From positions 1 through 64,000 of the forward strand of contig CAYGPG010000004.1 in the NCBI GenBank assembly GCA_964351905.1: DNA of 64,000 nt. The letters run 5' to 3'. The notes below the pieces were generated by a model, which made no database searches, was not told the DNA's origin, and worked only from the letters and a program-made list of their open reading frames with translations. Source of the DNA: GCA-2708415 sp964351905. GTDB taxonomy: Bacteria > Pseudomonadota > Alphaproteobacteria > Micavibrionales > Micavibrionaceae. This document shows, piece after piece, positions 8,684 to 16,919 of the stretch (positions are counted from its first letter, which is position 1; each line of letters begins with the position of its first letter). The translations under genes and the position numbers were made by a program.

Positions 8684-8742
8684 CCCCGTATTTATTAAGG
8701 GGTCTGAAGGTACATATAAAAGACCCCACAACAGGTGCGGGG
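8684..8742. terminator. Overlapping hairpins between convergent genes
   Basis: Four blocks alternate: CCCC (8684-8687), GGGGTCT (8699-8705), AGACCCC (8721-8727) and GGGG (8739-8742). Adjacent blocks can pair in two exclusive ways (1 with 2 and 3 with 4, or 2 with 3). It lies between the 3' ends of the deaminase gene and sucB, so it may stop transcription from both sides. The T tracts are short. Confidence 0.45.
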
Positions 8743-8759
8743 TTTCGAATTACCTATTG

Positions 8760-8843
8760 CGTCATTGCGAGGAACGTAGTGACGCGGCAATCCAGAAATT
8801 TATCGGTATAGCTCTGGATTGCTTCGCTACGCTCGCAATGACG
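8760..8843. repeat. Palindromic intergenic repeat, family B (copy 1)
   Basis: The inverted repeat begins CGTCATTGCGAGGAACGTAG and ends CTACGCTCGCAATGACG, with inner partners GCAATCCAG and CTGGATTGC around a short AT-rich loop. It lies just past the sucB stop codon. Other copies are at 28270-28360 and 46091-46225. Confidence 0.88.
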
Positions 8844-8850
8844 TTATGAT

Positions 8851-10083
8851 TTACAAATCAAGTAATAAACGCTGAGGGTCTTCCAACGCTTCTTTGATAC
8901 GCACGAGGAAGCTCACAGATTCTTTGCCATCAATGATACGGTGATCATAGGACATGGCCAAATACATCATGGGGCGTGCCTCGATCGAACCGTCAGGCAT
9001 GACCATCGCGCGTTTTTCAATTTTATGCATTCCTAAAATTGCCGATTGCGGCGCATTTAAGATTGGTGTGGACATGAGGGAGCCAAAAATGCCGCCATTG
9101 GTCACCGTGAAGGTGCCGCCCTGCATTTCATCAATGCTGACTTTACCATCGCGGGCACGTGTGCCGACATCAATAATGTCTTTTTCAATTTGCGCCATGT
9201 TCTTTTGGTCACAATCACGCACGACAGGCACAATCAAACCTTGTGGTGTACTGACCGCAATACCGATATCATAATAATTTTTATAGACAATTTCATTGCC
9301 ATCAATCTCTGCATTCACCGCAGGGAATTCTTTCAACGCCTGAACCGCCGCCTTGACGAAGAAAGACATAAAGCCCAACTTCACATCATGTTTTTTCACA
9401 AAACTATCCTGATAGGTTTTGCGTAAGTTCATAATCGCCGTCATATCAACTTCGTTGAAAGTTGTCAGAATAGCCGCCGTTTCCTGTGCGCCCTTAAGAC
9501 GTTTTGCCACAGCTTGGCGCAGTTTCGTCATACGCACGCGTTCTTCGCGTGGGCCAGTTTCCTTTACAGGAGATTGAGCAGAAGAAGAGGCCGCCGTAAC
9601 CTTATGCGCCCCGCCATCCATATGATTTTGAACATCTTCTTTTGTGATTCGACCATCACGCCCTGTGCCATCAATATTGGAGGCATCTAATTTGTTATCA
9701 CCGACCATTTTGGTCACAGCAGGCGATAATTTCTGCGCATCTTGTGATGATACAGAATGAGCAACTTCTGGTGCTTTGGCAGTTGCCGCAGGATTATCTG
9801 CCGCTTGTTTATTCTCTTTAGGAGCAGTGGCAGGCGCCGCCGCAGCACCTTCGCCACCAATTTCACCGAGCAACGCGCCAACCTCAACATCTTCGCCTTC
9901 TTGCACAACGATGGATGTAATCGTTCCCGCGACAGTCGCATTGACTTCCAATGTTACTTTGTCTGTTTCCAACTCAATAATCGGCTCGTCAACCGCAACC
10001 GTGTCCCCCACTTTCTTCAGCCACTGCGCAACAGTCGCTTCACTCACAGATTCTCCAAGGGTCGGAACAAGTATTTGTGTCAT
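8851..10083 (-). CDS. sucB: 2-oxoglutarate dehydrogenase E2, dihydrolipoyl succinyltransferase
   Basis: E2 core of the 2-oxoglutarate dehydrogenase complex, transferring the succinyl group to CoA. One lipoyl domain (about residues 1-76) carries the lipoyl Lys in ELETDKVTLEV; an Ala/Pro-rich linker follows; the E3-binding domain (SPAVTKMVGDNKLDASNIDG) is near 120-150; the catalytic domain ends with SYDHRIIDGKE, containing the active-site His and Asp. The length of 410 aa is typical. It starts 39 nt downstream of the sucA stop on the same strand, so the two are an operon. The product of lpd completes the complex. Confidence 0.96.
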   Translation of the reverse strand: MTQILVPTLGESVSEATVAQWLKKVGDTVAVDEPIIELETDKVTLEVNATVAGTITSIVVQEGEDVEVGALLGEIGGEGAAAAPATAPKENKQAADNPAATAKAPEVAHSVSSQDAQKLSPAVTKMVGDNKLDASNIDGTGRDGRITKEDVQNHMDGGAHKVTAASSSAQSPVKETGPREERVRMTKLRQAVAKRLKGAQETAAILTTFNEVDMTAIMNLRKTYQDSFVKKHDVKLGFMSFFVKAAVQALKEFPAVNAEIDGNEIVYKNYYDIGIAVSTPQGLIVPVVRDCDQKNMAQIEKDIIDVGTRARDGKVSIDEMQGGTFTVTNGGIFGSLMSTPILNAPQSAILGMHKIEKRAMVMPDGSIEARPMMYLAMSYDHRIIDGKESVSFLVRIKEALEDPQRLLLDL

Positions 10084-10122
10084 TTTCTTAAGGTCTTTCT
10101 ATATTGTATCTTCTATTTTGTA

Positions 10123-13014
10123 TTATAAACTCAAAGCTTCATCAACCAATTTGGCTTGTTCAGCGTTGTGGATTTTTAGGGAGCCTGTGGCAGGCGATGC
10201 GGCTTCGTCGCGTCCGATATATTGTGGGCGGCTGCATTTGTGTTTGCCTTCGATCAACACATCTTCAATACGCGGGCCGATATAAGTCCATGAACCCATA
10301 TTTTTATGTTCTTCCTGGCACCAAATGATTTCGGCGTTGCTGTATTTAGCCATTTCTTCCGCGATAACGTCTGCGGGGAAAGGATAAAGTTGTTCCACGC
10401 GCAAGATCACGATATCTTTAATGTCACGTTTGCGGCGTTCTTCTAATAGGTCGTAGTAGACTTTACCCGTACACATCATGACGCGTTTAATGTCTTTTGG
10501 TTTAGCGAGCGTTTCAACATCCGTATCCCAAAGCACGCGATGGAAGCTTGAGCCTTCCGCAAAATCTTCCATTTTTGATACGCATAATTTATGGCGTAAC
10601 AATGATTTTGGCGTCATGAGAATTAATGGCTTTCTAAAATCACGACACATTTGACGGCGTAAAATATGGAAGTAGTTTGCGGGCGTTGAACAATTTGCCA
10701 CCTGCCAATTATCTTCGGCACTCATTTGCAAAAACCTCTCTGGACGCGCGGAGCTATGTTCTGGTCCTTGCCCTTCCATACCGTGCGGCAAAAGAAGAAC
10801 CAAGCCATTCATGCGTAGCCATTTTGTCTCGCCAGAGGATAAGAACTGATCAATGATTGTTTGTGCGCCATTCACGAAATCTCCAAACTGACCTTCCCAG
10901 AGAACGAGTGTTTTTGGATCTGCCGAAGCATAACCATATTCAAACCCCATTACTGCAAATTCAGACAATGGGCTATCATGCACTTCAATCAATGAATTAT
11001 CAGGATTAATATGCTCTAGCGGTTTATATTTTTCTTCTGTCACTTGGTCATATAACTTTGCATGACGTTGAGAGAACGTCCCACGCCCAACATCTTGTCC
11101 TGATAAACGGACGCTGAAATCTTGGTCTAACAATGAGCCAAAAGCCATTGCTTCGGCCGTTGCCCAATCAAATCCTTCGCCTGTTTCGAACATTTTGGCT
11201 TTGGCTTTTAACTGGCGGGCGATTTTGGAATTAATATTAAAATCATCTGGTACTGTCGTTAAAACCTTACCAATTTCTTTTAATTTACTTTCTGCGACAG
11301 CGGTTTTACCTGTGCGTTCTTTTGGTTTATTGGCACCAGGTGATTGTTTCATCCCGCTCCAACGGCCTTCCAACATATCGGCTTTGTTTGGTTTGTAATC
11401 TTCCGCCGTTTTAAATGCCTCGTCCAAATGCGCGTAGAAATCATCAACGATTTTTTGTGCTTCCTCTTTTGTGATCAAGCCATCGGCAATCAATTTCTTC
11501 CCATATTTTTCGCGTGTAGTTTCTAATGCTTTGATTTGTTTGTACATTAATGGTTGCGTGAAAGATGGCTCGTCACCTTCGTTATGACCGTTACGGCGAT
11601 AACAGAACATATCAATCACGACATCTTTTTTGAATTTCTGGCGAAATTCTGTGGCGATGCGTGCCACATGAACAACGGCTTCGGGGTCATCACCATTCAC
11701 GTGGAAGATGGGCGCGGCCAACATTTTAGCAACGTCCGTACAATAAGGGCCGGAGCGACCAAATTTAGGGCGCGTTGTAAAACCAATCTGATTGTTAATC
11801 ACAATATGAACCGTTCCGCCCACGCGATAGCCCGGCAATTCAGACATCATCATGGTTTCAGGCACAACGCCCTGGCCCGCAAACGCAGCATCGCCATGAA
11901 GGAGCATCGGCATAACTGTCTCCCCCGATTTTTCATTGGCAAGCGTTTGCTTTGCGCGTACTTTACCCACCACGACAGGATTCACACATTCCAAATGTGA
12001 TGGGTTTGGCGCAAGAGACAATTTAATATTATTGCCGTCAAAATCACGCTCGCTCGACGTACCCATGTGGTATTTAACATCACCTGAACCTTGGACATCA
12101 TCGGGTTTCGACGACACGCCATGAAATTCTGAGAACATCGCGGTGAAAGATTTACCCATGACGTTGGTGAGAACATTCAAACGTCCACGGTGCGCCATAC
12201 CGACATTGATTTCTTTCAATCCCATCTGACCGCCGCGCTTCATGATTTGTTCAATAAGCGGCACGAGGGATTCACCGCCATCTAAACCAAAGCGCTTTGT
12301 GCCTGGGTATTTCTTCGCCAAGAACTGCTCAAACCCTTCAGCGGCAACAAGGCGTTCGTATATTGCTTTACGTCCTTCGGGGGTGAAATTGGTTTTATTA
12401 TGTGGCTCTTCTATACGTTCTTGAATCCAGCTCTTTTCTTCTGGGTCGGTCAAATGCATAAATTCAACACCGATTTTACCGCAATAAGTTTCTTTTAAAA
12501 CTTGAATGATTTCATTCAAAGGCGCGGTTTCTAACCCTAAAACCCCATCAATAAAAATTGGGCGGTTATAATCCCCTTCTTCAAAACCGTAATGTGCAGG
12601 GTCTAATTCAGGATGATATCCTTGTTCCCGCAAGCCCAAGGGATCAAGATCAGACACCAAATGTCCACGCACACGATAGGCGCGGATCAACATGATCGCG
12701 CGAATAGAATCTAAAACATTCTGGCGGGAGCCTTCGGCAGGTTCCGCCTGCATAGTTGCCCCTTCGGGCGCCGTGCGCACTAAATTTTCTGAGCCATTTG
12801 TGGTTGCAAAACCATTACCATCACGGCGGTTTTCTTCTGGTGTCCAGCTCGCGCCATGAAGCTCACGCAAAATTTCTACTTCTTGATCATTCAAATCATT
12901 GAAGAATTTTTTCCAACTAATTTCTACAGAAGCTGGATTACGGTTATATTTAGCATAAAGATGGGCGATATATTCAGAATTGATACCAGTAAGGAAGGAC
13001 AGATTGTCAGACAT
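10123..13014 (-). CDS. sucA: 2-oxoglutarate dehydrogenase E1 component
   Basis: The thiamine diphosphate-dependent E1 decarboxylates 2-oxoglutarate. The 963-residue protein has the E1-specific N-terminus (FLTGINSEYIAHLYAKY), the substrate-site segment GMAHRGRLNVL, the ThDP motif HGDAAFAGQGVV continuing to INNQIGFTT, and the transketolase-like C-terminal domain with LPHGMEGQGPEHSSAR. The length fits the family (930-1000 aa). It leads the sucA-sucB pair. Upstream is a family C palindrome (13063-13143), then an unrelated gene, so sucA probably has its own promoter rather than being co-transcribed with sucD. Confidence 0.97.
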   Translation of the reverse strand: MSDNLSFLTGINSEYIAHLYAKYNRNPASVEISWKKFFNDLNDQEVEILRELHGASWTPEENRRDGNGFATTNGSENLVRTAPEGATMQAEPAEGSRQNVLDSIRAIMLIRAYRVRGHLVSDLDPLGLREQGYHPELDPAHYGFEEGDYNRPIFIDGVLGLETAPLNEIIQVLKETYCGKIGVEFMHLTDPEEKSWIQERIEEPHNKTNFTPEGRKAIYERLVAAEGFEQFLAKKYPGTKRFGLDGGESLVPLIEQIMKRGGQMGLKEINVGMAHRGRLNVLTNVMGKSFTAMFSEFHGVSSKPDDVQGSGDVKYHMGTSSERDFDGNNIKLSLAPNPSHLECVNPVVVGKVRAKQTLANEKSGETVMPMLLHGDAAFAGQGVVPETMMMSELPGYRVGGTVHIVINNQIGFTTRPKFGRSGPYCTDVAKMLAAPIFHVNGDDPEAVVHVARIATEFRQKFKKDVVIDMFCYRRNGHNEGDEPSFTQPLMYKQIKALETTREKYGKKLIADGLITKEEAQKIVDDFYAHLDEAFKTAEDYKPNKADMLEGRWSGMKQSPGANKPKERTGKTAVAESKLKEIGKVLTTVPDDFNINSKIARQLKAKAKMFETGEGFDWATAEAMAFGSLLDQDFSVRLSGQDVGRGTFSQRHAKLYDQVTEEKYKPLEHINPDNSLIEVHDSPLSEFAVMGFEYGYASADPKTLVLWEGQFGDFVNGAQTIIDQFLSSGETKWLRMNGLVLLLPHGMEGQGPEHSSARPERFLQMSAEDNWQVANCSTPANYFHILRRQMCRDFRKPLILMTPKSLLRHKLCVSKMEDFAEGSSFHRVLWDTDVETLAKPKDIKRVMMCTGKVYYDLLEERRKRDIKDIVILRVEQLYPFPADVIAEEMAKYSNAEIIWCQEEHKNMGSWTYIGPRIEDVLIEGKHKCSRPQYIGRDEAASPATGSLKIHNAEQAKLVDEALSL

Positions 13015-13062
13015 ATTTTTATAATTTCATAAATGTTAATAGATAAACTAATAAGTTAAAAT

Positions 13063-13143
13063 TTAACCACGAATGGACACGAATTAACATGCATTTTTAA
13101 AGAAGAATAACATTCATGTCTATTCCTGTTTATTCGTGGTTAA
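13063..13143. repeat. Palindromic intergenic repeat, family C (copy 1)
   Basis: About 81 nt begin TTAACCACGAATGGACACGA and end TATTCGTGGTTAA, with inner TTCATGTCTATTC partners. It fills the gap between sucA and the gene at 13149. A second copy with the same arms lies at 30798-30886. Confidence 0.88.
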
Positions 13144-13148
13144 AAAAT

Positions 13149-13688
13149 TTACGCCTTAAGGACTGCGCGTAGTTTTTTCAAAGCCAGTTTTTCTTTAGGG
13201 CTCATATTTTCTGGTGCTTTGGCCATTTTAGGTGAGAAAACGAAGCTTCCCATCCAAGCAAAGATACGATCAACATGCATTTCATTGTCCGGATCAATAT
13301 GCTCACCATAAGACTGCGCAACAATAAGCGCAATTTGCCAAATAGCTTGCTTATATTGTGATAGAGCTTTTTGAGCGCCCTTTTCACGGCATATATCGAT
13401 CGCTTTTTTTACATCCTCTAGTATTTCCGCCTCAGTTGTCGCGGCCTCCCAACTGCTCCATTGGGACTTACGGCTTTTAATGTCACGCATAACTTGCGCC
13501 GCGAACGGCATCTTTCGATGCAAATTAGCCATCTGGCTTATTGCTTTTTCTAGGGCTTGGGCTTCACGGCGGTCATCTAGGGTTGATCGTGCATTATCAT
13601 CACAATCGGATATCCAATGACCAACACGATACGGCACAGAGGATAAAAATTGGCGTTCACTTTCAGAGAATTGGGTAAATTTGATCAT
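13149..13688 (-). CDS. Hypothetical protein, 179 aa, helical
   Basis: I do not recognise the family. The protein is almost entirely helical and charged, with no signal peptide. The C-terminal half (ALSQYKQAIWQIALIVAQSY, then GEHIDPDNEMHVDRIFAWMG) has a faint likeness to TerB-type helical domains, but the metal-site pattern is not clear enough to call. A Lys-rich tail follows. It lies between sucA and a strong terminator (13714-13749) whose poly-T end is only about 25 nt upstream of its start, so it needs its own promoter or readthrough. There is no convincing Shine-Dalgarno. Confidence 0.7.
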   Translation of the reverse strand: MIKFTQFSESERQFLSSVPYRVGHWISDCDDNARSTLDDRREAQALEKAISQMANLHRKMPFAAQVMRDIKSRKSQWSSWEAATTEAEILEDVKKAIDICREKGAQKALSQYKQAIWQIALIVAQSYGEHIDPDNEMHVDRIFAWMGSFVFSPKMAKAPENMSPKEKLALKKLRAVLKA

Positions 13689-13713
13689 ATGAATTTATGA
13701 CACAGAAGAACCG

Positions 13714-13749
13714 AAAAAAAAAGAGAGCGAATTGGGGGATTCGCTCTCT
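13714..13749 (-). terminator. Strong rho-independent terminator
   Basis: On the minus strand AGAGAGCGAAT and ATTCGCTCTCT form a perfect 11-bp stem with a six-base loop, followed by nine T. It lies about 100 nt past the 41-codon gene at 13852-13977 and directly before the gene at 13149-13688. Confidence 0.88.
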
Positions 13750-13851
13750 ATAAAGTGTCCTCATTATCCGTTAGGGGCAGAGGATGTGGTCATGCGGGAA
13801 AAAACGAAGGGATAAACCCGCATGTGTGGGTTGGGGTTGGGTATTTCTTAA

Positions 13852-13977
13852 TTAAAATCCAAGAGGCTGTCCTGCAAGGTTTAGCATTTCTAGGTGATCC
13901 AATAATTTGAAGTCAGCCACGTGTGCCAATGTAATGAGCCATATTGTTGTTCCTGTTAAATATATCTTGGTTGTCAT
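13852..13977 (-). CDS. Small hypothetical protein, 41 aa
   Basis: A 41-codon reading frame begins MTTKIYLTGTTIWLITLAHV and ends AGQPLGF. GGGAGTAGAAGAG lies immediately before the ATG, a good ribosome site, and a strong minus-strand terminator follows about 100 nt beyond its stop. Residues 5-20 are hydrophobic enough for a short membrane segment or a poor signal peptide. It sits in a 530-nt gap otherwise without a minus-strand gene. It could be a small membrane protein or a leader peptide for the gene at 13149; nothing identifies a function. Confidence 0.5.
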   Translation of the reverse strand: MTTKIYLTGTTIWLITLAHVADFKLLDHLEMLNLAGQPLGF

Positions 13978-14125
13978 CTCTTCTACTCCCATAAGTTGTT
14001 ATCTTCCCTTTAAAGAGTTGCAGATGTCGTGCCATTAATTTTTATTTAAATTCAATAACTTAACTGTGCCAGATATCAAAATTATGTATGTCTTTTCTAC
14101 CTATCGGCATTATTTTCCGTAATGA

Positions 14126-14140
14126 TTAACAAGAGGTTAA
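14126..14140. promoter_or_regulatory. Candidate CtrA box
   Basis: TTAA-N7-TTAA (spacer CAAGAGG) matches the CtrA recognition pattern and is nearly identical to the sites at 61452-61466 and 63406-63420. It lies 20 nt upstream of the -35 of the gene at 14219. A weaker AT-only match is at 14035-14049. Confidence 0.5.
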
Positions 14141-14159
14141 TAAAAATAGAGCTTAAGCC

Positions 14160-14187
14160 TTGCGGAACTACAAGCGTTCAATATAGT
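14160..14187 (+). promoter_or_regulatory. Candidate promoter of the small secreted protein
   Basis: TTGCGG (14160-14165), a 16-nt spacer and TATAGT (14182-14187). The predicted start is near 14194 and leaves a 25-nt leader containing AAAGGA before the ATG at 14219. Confidence 0.6.
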
Positions 14188-14218
14188 TTGATAGAAGCTT
14201 AGACAAAGGAAAATAAAA

Positions 14219-14545
14219 ATGAAAAAAACACAATTCGTACTTTTAGCTGCAGGGCTGGTCGCTACTCTATCTTTCTCCGCACAGGCACAAGAAAGCACAT
14301 CATATTCATCGCAAACCAATCAGGCGAATGACATTCAAGTTATCAACCGACCTTCTAATACAACAAATTATGATATTGATCGTGAAGATTTAGTTAGATC
14401 AAACGAAAATACAACGGTGACGGCCGGATCAATTGCAAAAAAAGAAATGGATCAACGCGCCCAAAATCATATGGGTGATACGCGCGCCACATCAACAAAT
14501 AATCTAGGTATTGGACTTGATATGGGCAACCGCGGTCAGCGTTAA
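14219..14545 (+). CDS. Small exported protein, 108 aa
   Basis: The N-terminus MKKTQFVLLAAGLVATLSFS ending in AQA before Gln is a standard Sec signal peptide, so the mature product (about 85 residues) is periplasmic or secreted. The mature part is polar, rich in Asn, Thr, Ser and Gln, with no Cys and no recognised domain. It has a promoter (14160-14187), the ribosome site AAAGGA and a terminator (14557-14584), so it is a complete single-gene unit between sucA and sucD on the opposite strand. A CtrA-like box upstream hints at cell-cycle control. Confidence 0.8.
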   Translation: MKKTQFVLLAAGLVATLSFSAQAQESTSYSSQTNQANDIQVINRPSNTTNYDIDREDLVRSNENTTVTAGSIAKKEMDQRAQNHMGDTRATSTNNLGIGLDMGNRGQR

Positions 14546-14556
14546 AATTAAGCCAT

Positions 14557-14584
14557 AAAAAAAGCCGGTCAAACCGGCTTTTTA
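14557..14584. terminator. Bidirectional rho-independent terminator
   Basis: AAAAAGCCGG and CCGGCTTTTT form a compact stem around TCAAA, with A and T tracts on the two sides. It ends the plus-strand gene at 14219 and also lies just past the sucD stop on the minus strand. Confidence 0.9.
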
Positions 14585-14607
14585 TTTAATCATTTTTATA
14601 TAATGCT

Positions 14608-15483
14608 CTAAGCCGCCATGGCTTCTTTCATGGCGCGGCCTAAACCGCCTGGGCTGTCTGATACAACAAAACCTGCTTCTTTCATGGCTTCCATTTTGGC
14701 TTCGGCGGTGTCATCACCGCCAGAGATAATGGCGCCAGCATGGCCCATACGTTTTCCTGGAGGAGCCGTTGCGCCCGCGATAAATCCAGCGATTGGCTTT
14801 TTGGTTTTTAGTCCGCTGTAAAATTTCGCCGCATCAATTTCTGCCGCGCCACCAATTTCACCGATCATCAAGATTCCTTCAGTTTCAGGATCATCCATAA
14901 ACATTTCAATACAATCAATAAAGTTTGTACCGTTCACAGGGTCCCCCCCAATACCGATACAGGTTGATTGGCCAAGACCAACCGCGCCTGTTTGGGCGAC
15001 AGCTTCATAGGTCAACGTTCCAGAACGGGAGACGATTCCGATTTTACCGCGCTTATGAATGTGACCGGGCATAATACCAATTTTACATTCATCTGGCGTA
15101 ATAATACCCGGGCAGTTCGGACCAATAAGACGTGTTTTTGAATTGGCTAATTTTTTCTTCACACGCACCATGTCGAGCACGGGAATGCCTTCGGTAATAC
15201 AAATCGCCAATTCCATTTGCGCGTCAATCGCTTCTTCAATCGCCGCCGCCGCATACGGCGGGGGCACATAAATTACGGTGGCATTTGCGCCTGTACGCTC
15301 ACGCGCATCGGCAACAGTATCAAAAACAGGTAGACCAAGATGTTCTTGCCCACCTTTCTTTGGTGTCACACCACCAACCATTTGCGTACCGTATGCAATG
15401 GCTTGTTCAGAGTGAAACGTTCCTTGAGATCCGGTGAAACCTTGACAAATAAGTTTTGTATCTTTGTTAACTAAAACTGACAT
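14608..15483 (-). CDS. sucD: Succinyl-CoA ligase alpha subunit
   Basis: The alpha subunit of succinyl-CoA synthetase carries the CoA-binding fold and the phosphorylated His. The CoA-binding start KLICQGFTGSQGTFH is near residues 10-24, GPNCPGIITP near 123, SRSGTLTYEA near 152, and the active-site His lies in MGHAGAIISGG near 246-256. The length of 291 aa is normal. It starts 26 nt after the sucC stop on the same strand, so sucC-sucD are an operon making the heterodimer. The bidirectional terminator at 14557 follows. Confidence 0.97.
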   Translation of the reverse strand: MSVLVNKDTKLICQGFTGSQGTFHSEQAIAYGTQMVGGVTPKKGGQEHLGLPVFDTVADARERTGANATVIYVPPPYAAAAIEEAIDAQMELAICITEGIPVLDMVRVKKKLANSKTRLIGPNCPGIITPDECKIGIMPGHIHKRGKIGIVSRSGTLTYEAVAQTGAVGLGQSTCIGIGGDPVNGTNFIDCIEMFMDDPETEGILMIGEIGGAAEIDAAKFYSGLKTKKPIAGFIAGATAPPGKRMGHAGAIISGGDDTAEAKMEAMKEAGFVVSDSPGGLGRAMKEAMAA

Positions 15484-15509
15484 ATTTTATTTTTCCTTAA
15501 ATTCTATAA

Positions 15510-16715
15510 TTAAGCCGCTTTTTGTGCTTCTTCAGTGGCGGCCACAACTTTTTTGGCTGCATCTTCAAGATCATCGGCAGAGATAATGGGCAGACCAGAG
15601 TTCGCCATCAGCTCTTTACCTTTTTCAACGTTGGTTCCTTCAAGGCGCACAACAAGCGGCACAGATAAATCAACTTCCTTCGCCGCGGCAATCACGCCTT
15701 CGGCAATGACATCACATTTCATGATACCACCGAAGATATTCACCAAAATACCTTTGACGTTTTCGTCAGAGAGAATAATTTTGAACGCCGCGGTTACACG
15801 CTCCGCCGTTGCGCCGCCCCCAACATCCAAGAAGTTTGCAGGCTCACCGCCATACAATTTAATGATATCCATTGTCGCCATCGCAAGACCAGCACCATTG
15901 ACCATACAACCAATGTTACCATCCATGGAAACGTAAGAGAGTTCCCAGTTTTTTGCTTCACGCTCATTCTCATCTTCTTCAGTTTCATCGCGCATTTCCG
16001 CAATATCTTTTTGACGGAACAATGCGTTTTCATCGAAGCTCATTTTTGCATCTAATGCCATGACTTCGTTTTTGTCCGTCACGATCATCGGGTTAATTTC
16101 AACCGCCTCGGCGTCTAATTCCATGTAGGCTTTATAAAGATTTTGGAAGAACGGCACCGCGCTCTTTTTCGCATCGCCTGTAAGCTCTAATTTATCGGCG
16201 AGCATTTCGGCATCCGCATCGCTTACGCCTGCATCAATATCGATAGAGAGTTTATGAATTTTATCAGGTGAGCTTTCTGCAACCTCTTCAATATCCATAC
16301 CTCCCTCGGTAGAGACCATGAACGCCACGCTTGATGTGTCACGATCCAAAACCACAGAACAGTAATATTCTTTTTCAATATCCACACCGTCCGTGACATA
16401 AAGGCGTTGAACTTCCTTCCCTTCAGGGCCCGTTTGTTTTGTTACTAAAACATTGCCCATCATCGCTTCGGCGGCGGTTTTAACTTCATCGACATTCTTA
16501 CATAGGCGCACACCGCCTTTACCATCTGCATCGGGGCTGAAACGTCCTGCGCCGCGTCCACCAGCATGAATTTGGGCTTTAACAACGAAAAGCGCACTAT
16601 CCATACTTTCCGCAGCTTTAACCGCCTCTTCCACGCTCATTGCGGGAATACCCTTCGGCACAGCAACATTATATTTCTCGAGAAGCTCTTTGGCTTGATA
16701 CTCATGAATATTCAT
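15510..16715 (-). CDS. sucC: Succinyl-CoA ligase beta subunit
   Basis: The beta subunit supplies the ATP-grasp domain and the nucleotide site. It begins MNIHEYQAKELLEKYNVAVP; the grasp region contains VVKAQIHAGGRGAGRF (about residues 44-59), EINPMIVTD near 200, and the C-terminal CoA-ligase part has LDVGGGA and NIFGGIMKCDVIAEG. The 401 residues include the acidic loop RDETEEDENEREA, common in alphaproteobacterial forms. AAAGGA lies just upstream of the ATG. The next gene on this strand is mdh, 3.1 kb upstream across an insertion. Confidence 0.97.
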   Translation of the reverse strand: MNIHEYQAKELLEKYNVAVPKGIPAMSVEEAVKAAESMDSALFVVKAQIHAGGRGAGRFSPDADGKGGVRLCKNVDEVKTAAEAMMGNVLVTKQTGPEGKEVQRLYVTDGVDIEKEYYCSVVLDRDTSSVAFMVSTEGGMDIEEVAESSPDKIHKLSIDIDAGVSDADAEMLADKLELTGDAKKSAVPFFQNLYKAYMELDAEAVEINPMIVTDKNEVMALDAKMSFDENALFRQKDIAEMRDETEEDENEREAKNWELSYVSMDGNIGCMVNGAGLAMATMDIIKLYGGEPANFLDVGGGATAERVTAAFKIILSDENVKGILVNIFGGIMKCDVIAEGVIAAAKEVDLSVPLVVRLEGTNVEKGKELMANSGLPIISADDLEDAAKKVVAATEEAQKAA

Positions 16716-16919
16716 TCAAAAATCCTTTAATTTCAATGTTTTGGCATAAAATTACGCCGATTGATTCTTTAACCTGATAAGAGTCGTAGCATAGCCCCGA
16801 AAAGCTTCCAAGGGGGCAGAAACAAAACATACGCAAAAACCTGTAAAAATTAAGGGTTTTTTAATTGCCATAAGCTATTTTAAAGAGCTATAAACGCGTG
16901 TTTTTAAGAGGGATAAAAA

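Noticed and set aside
16849..16864. CtrA box upstream of the transglycosylase gene
   Set aside because: The spacer between the TTAA halves is 6 nt, not 7.
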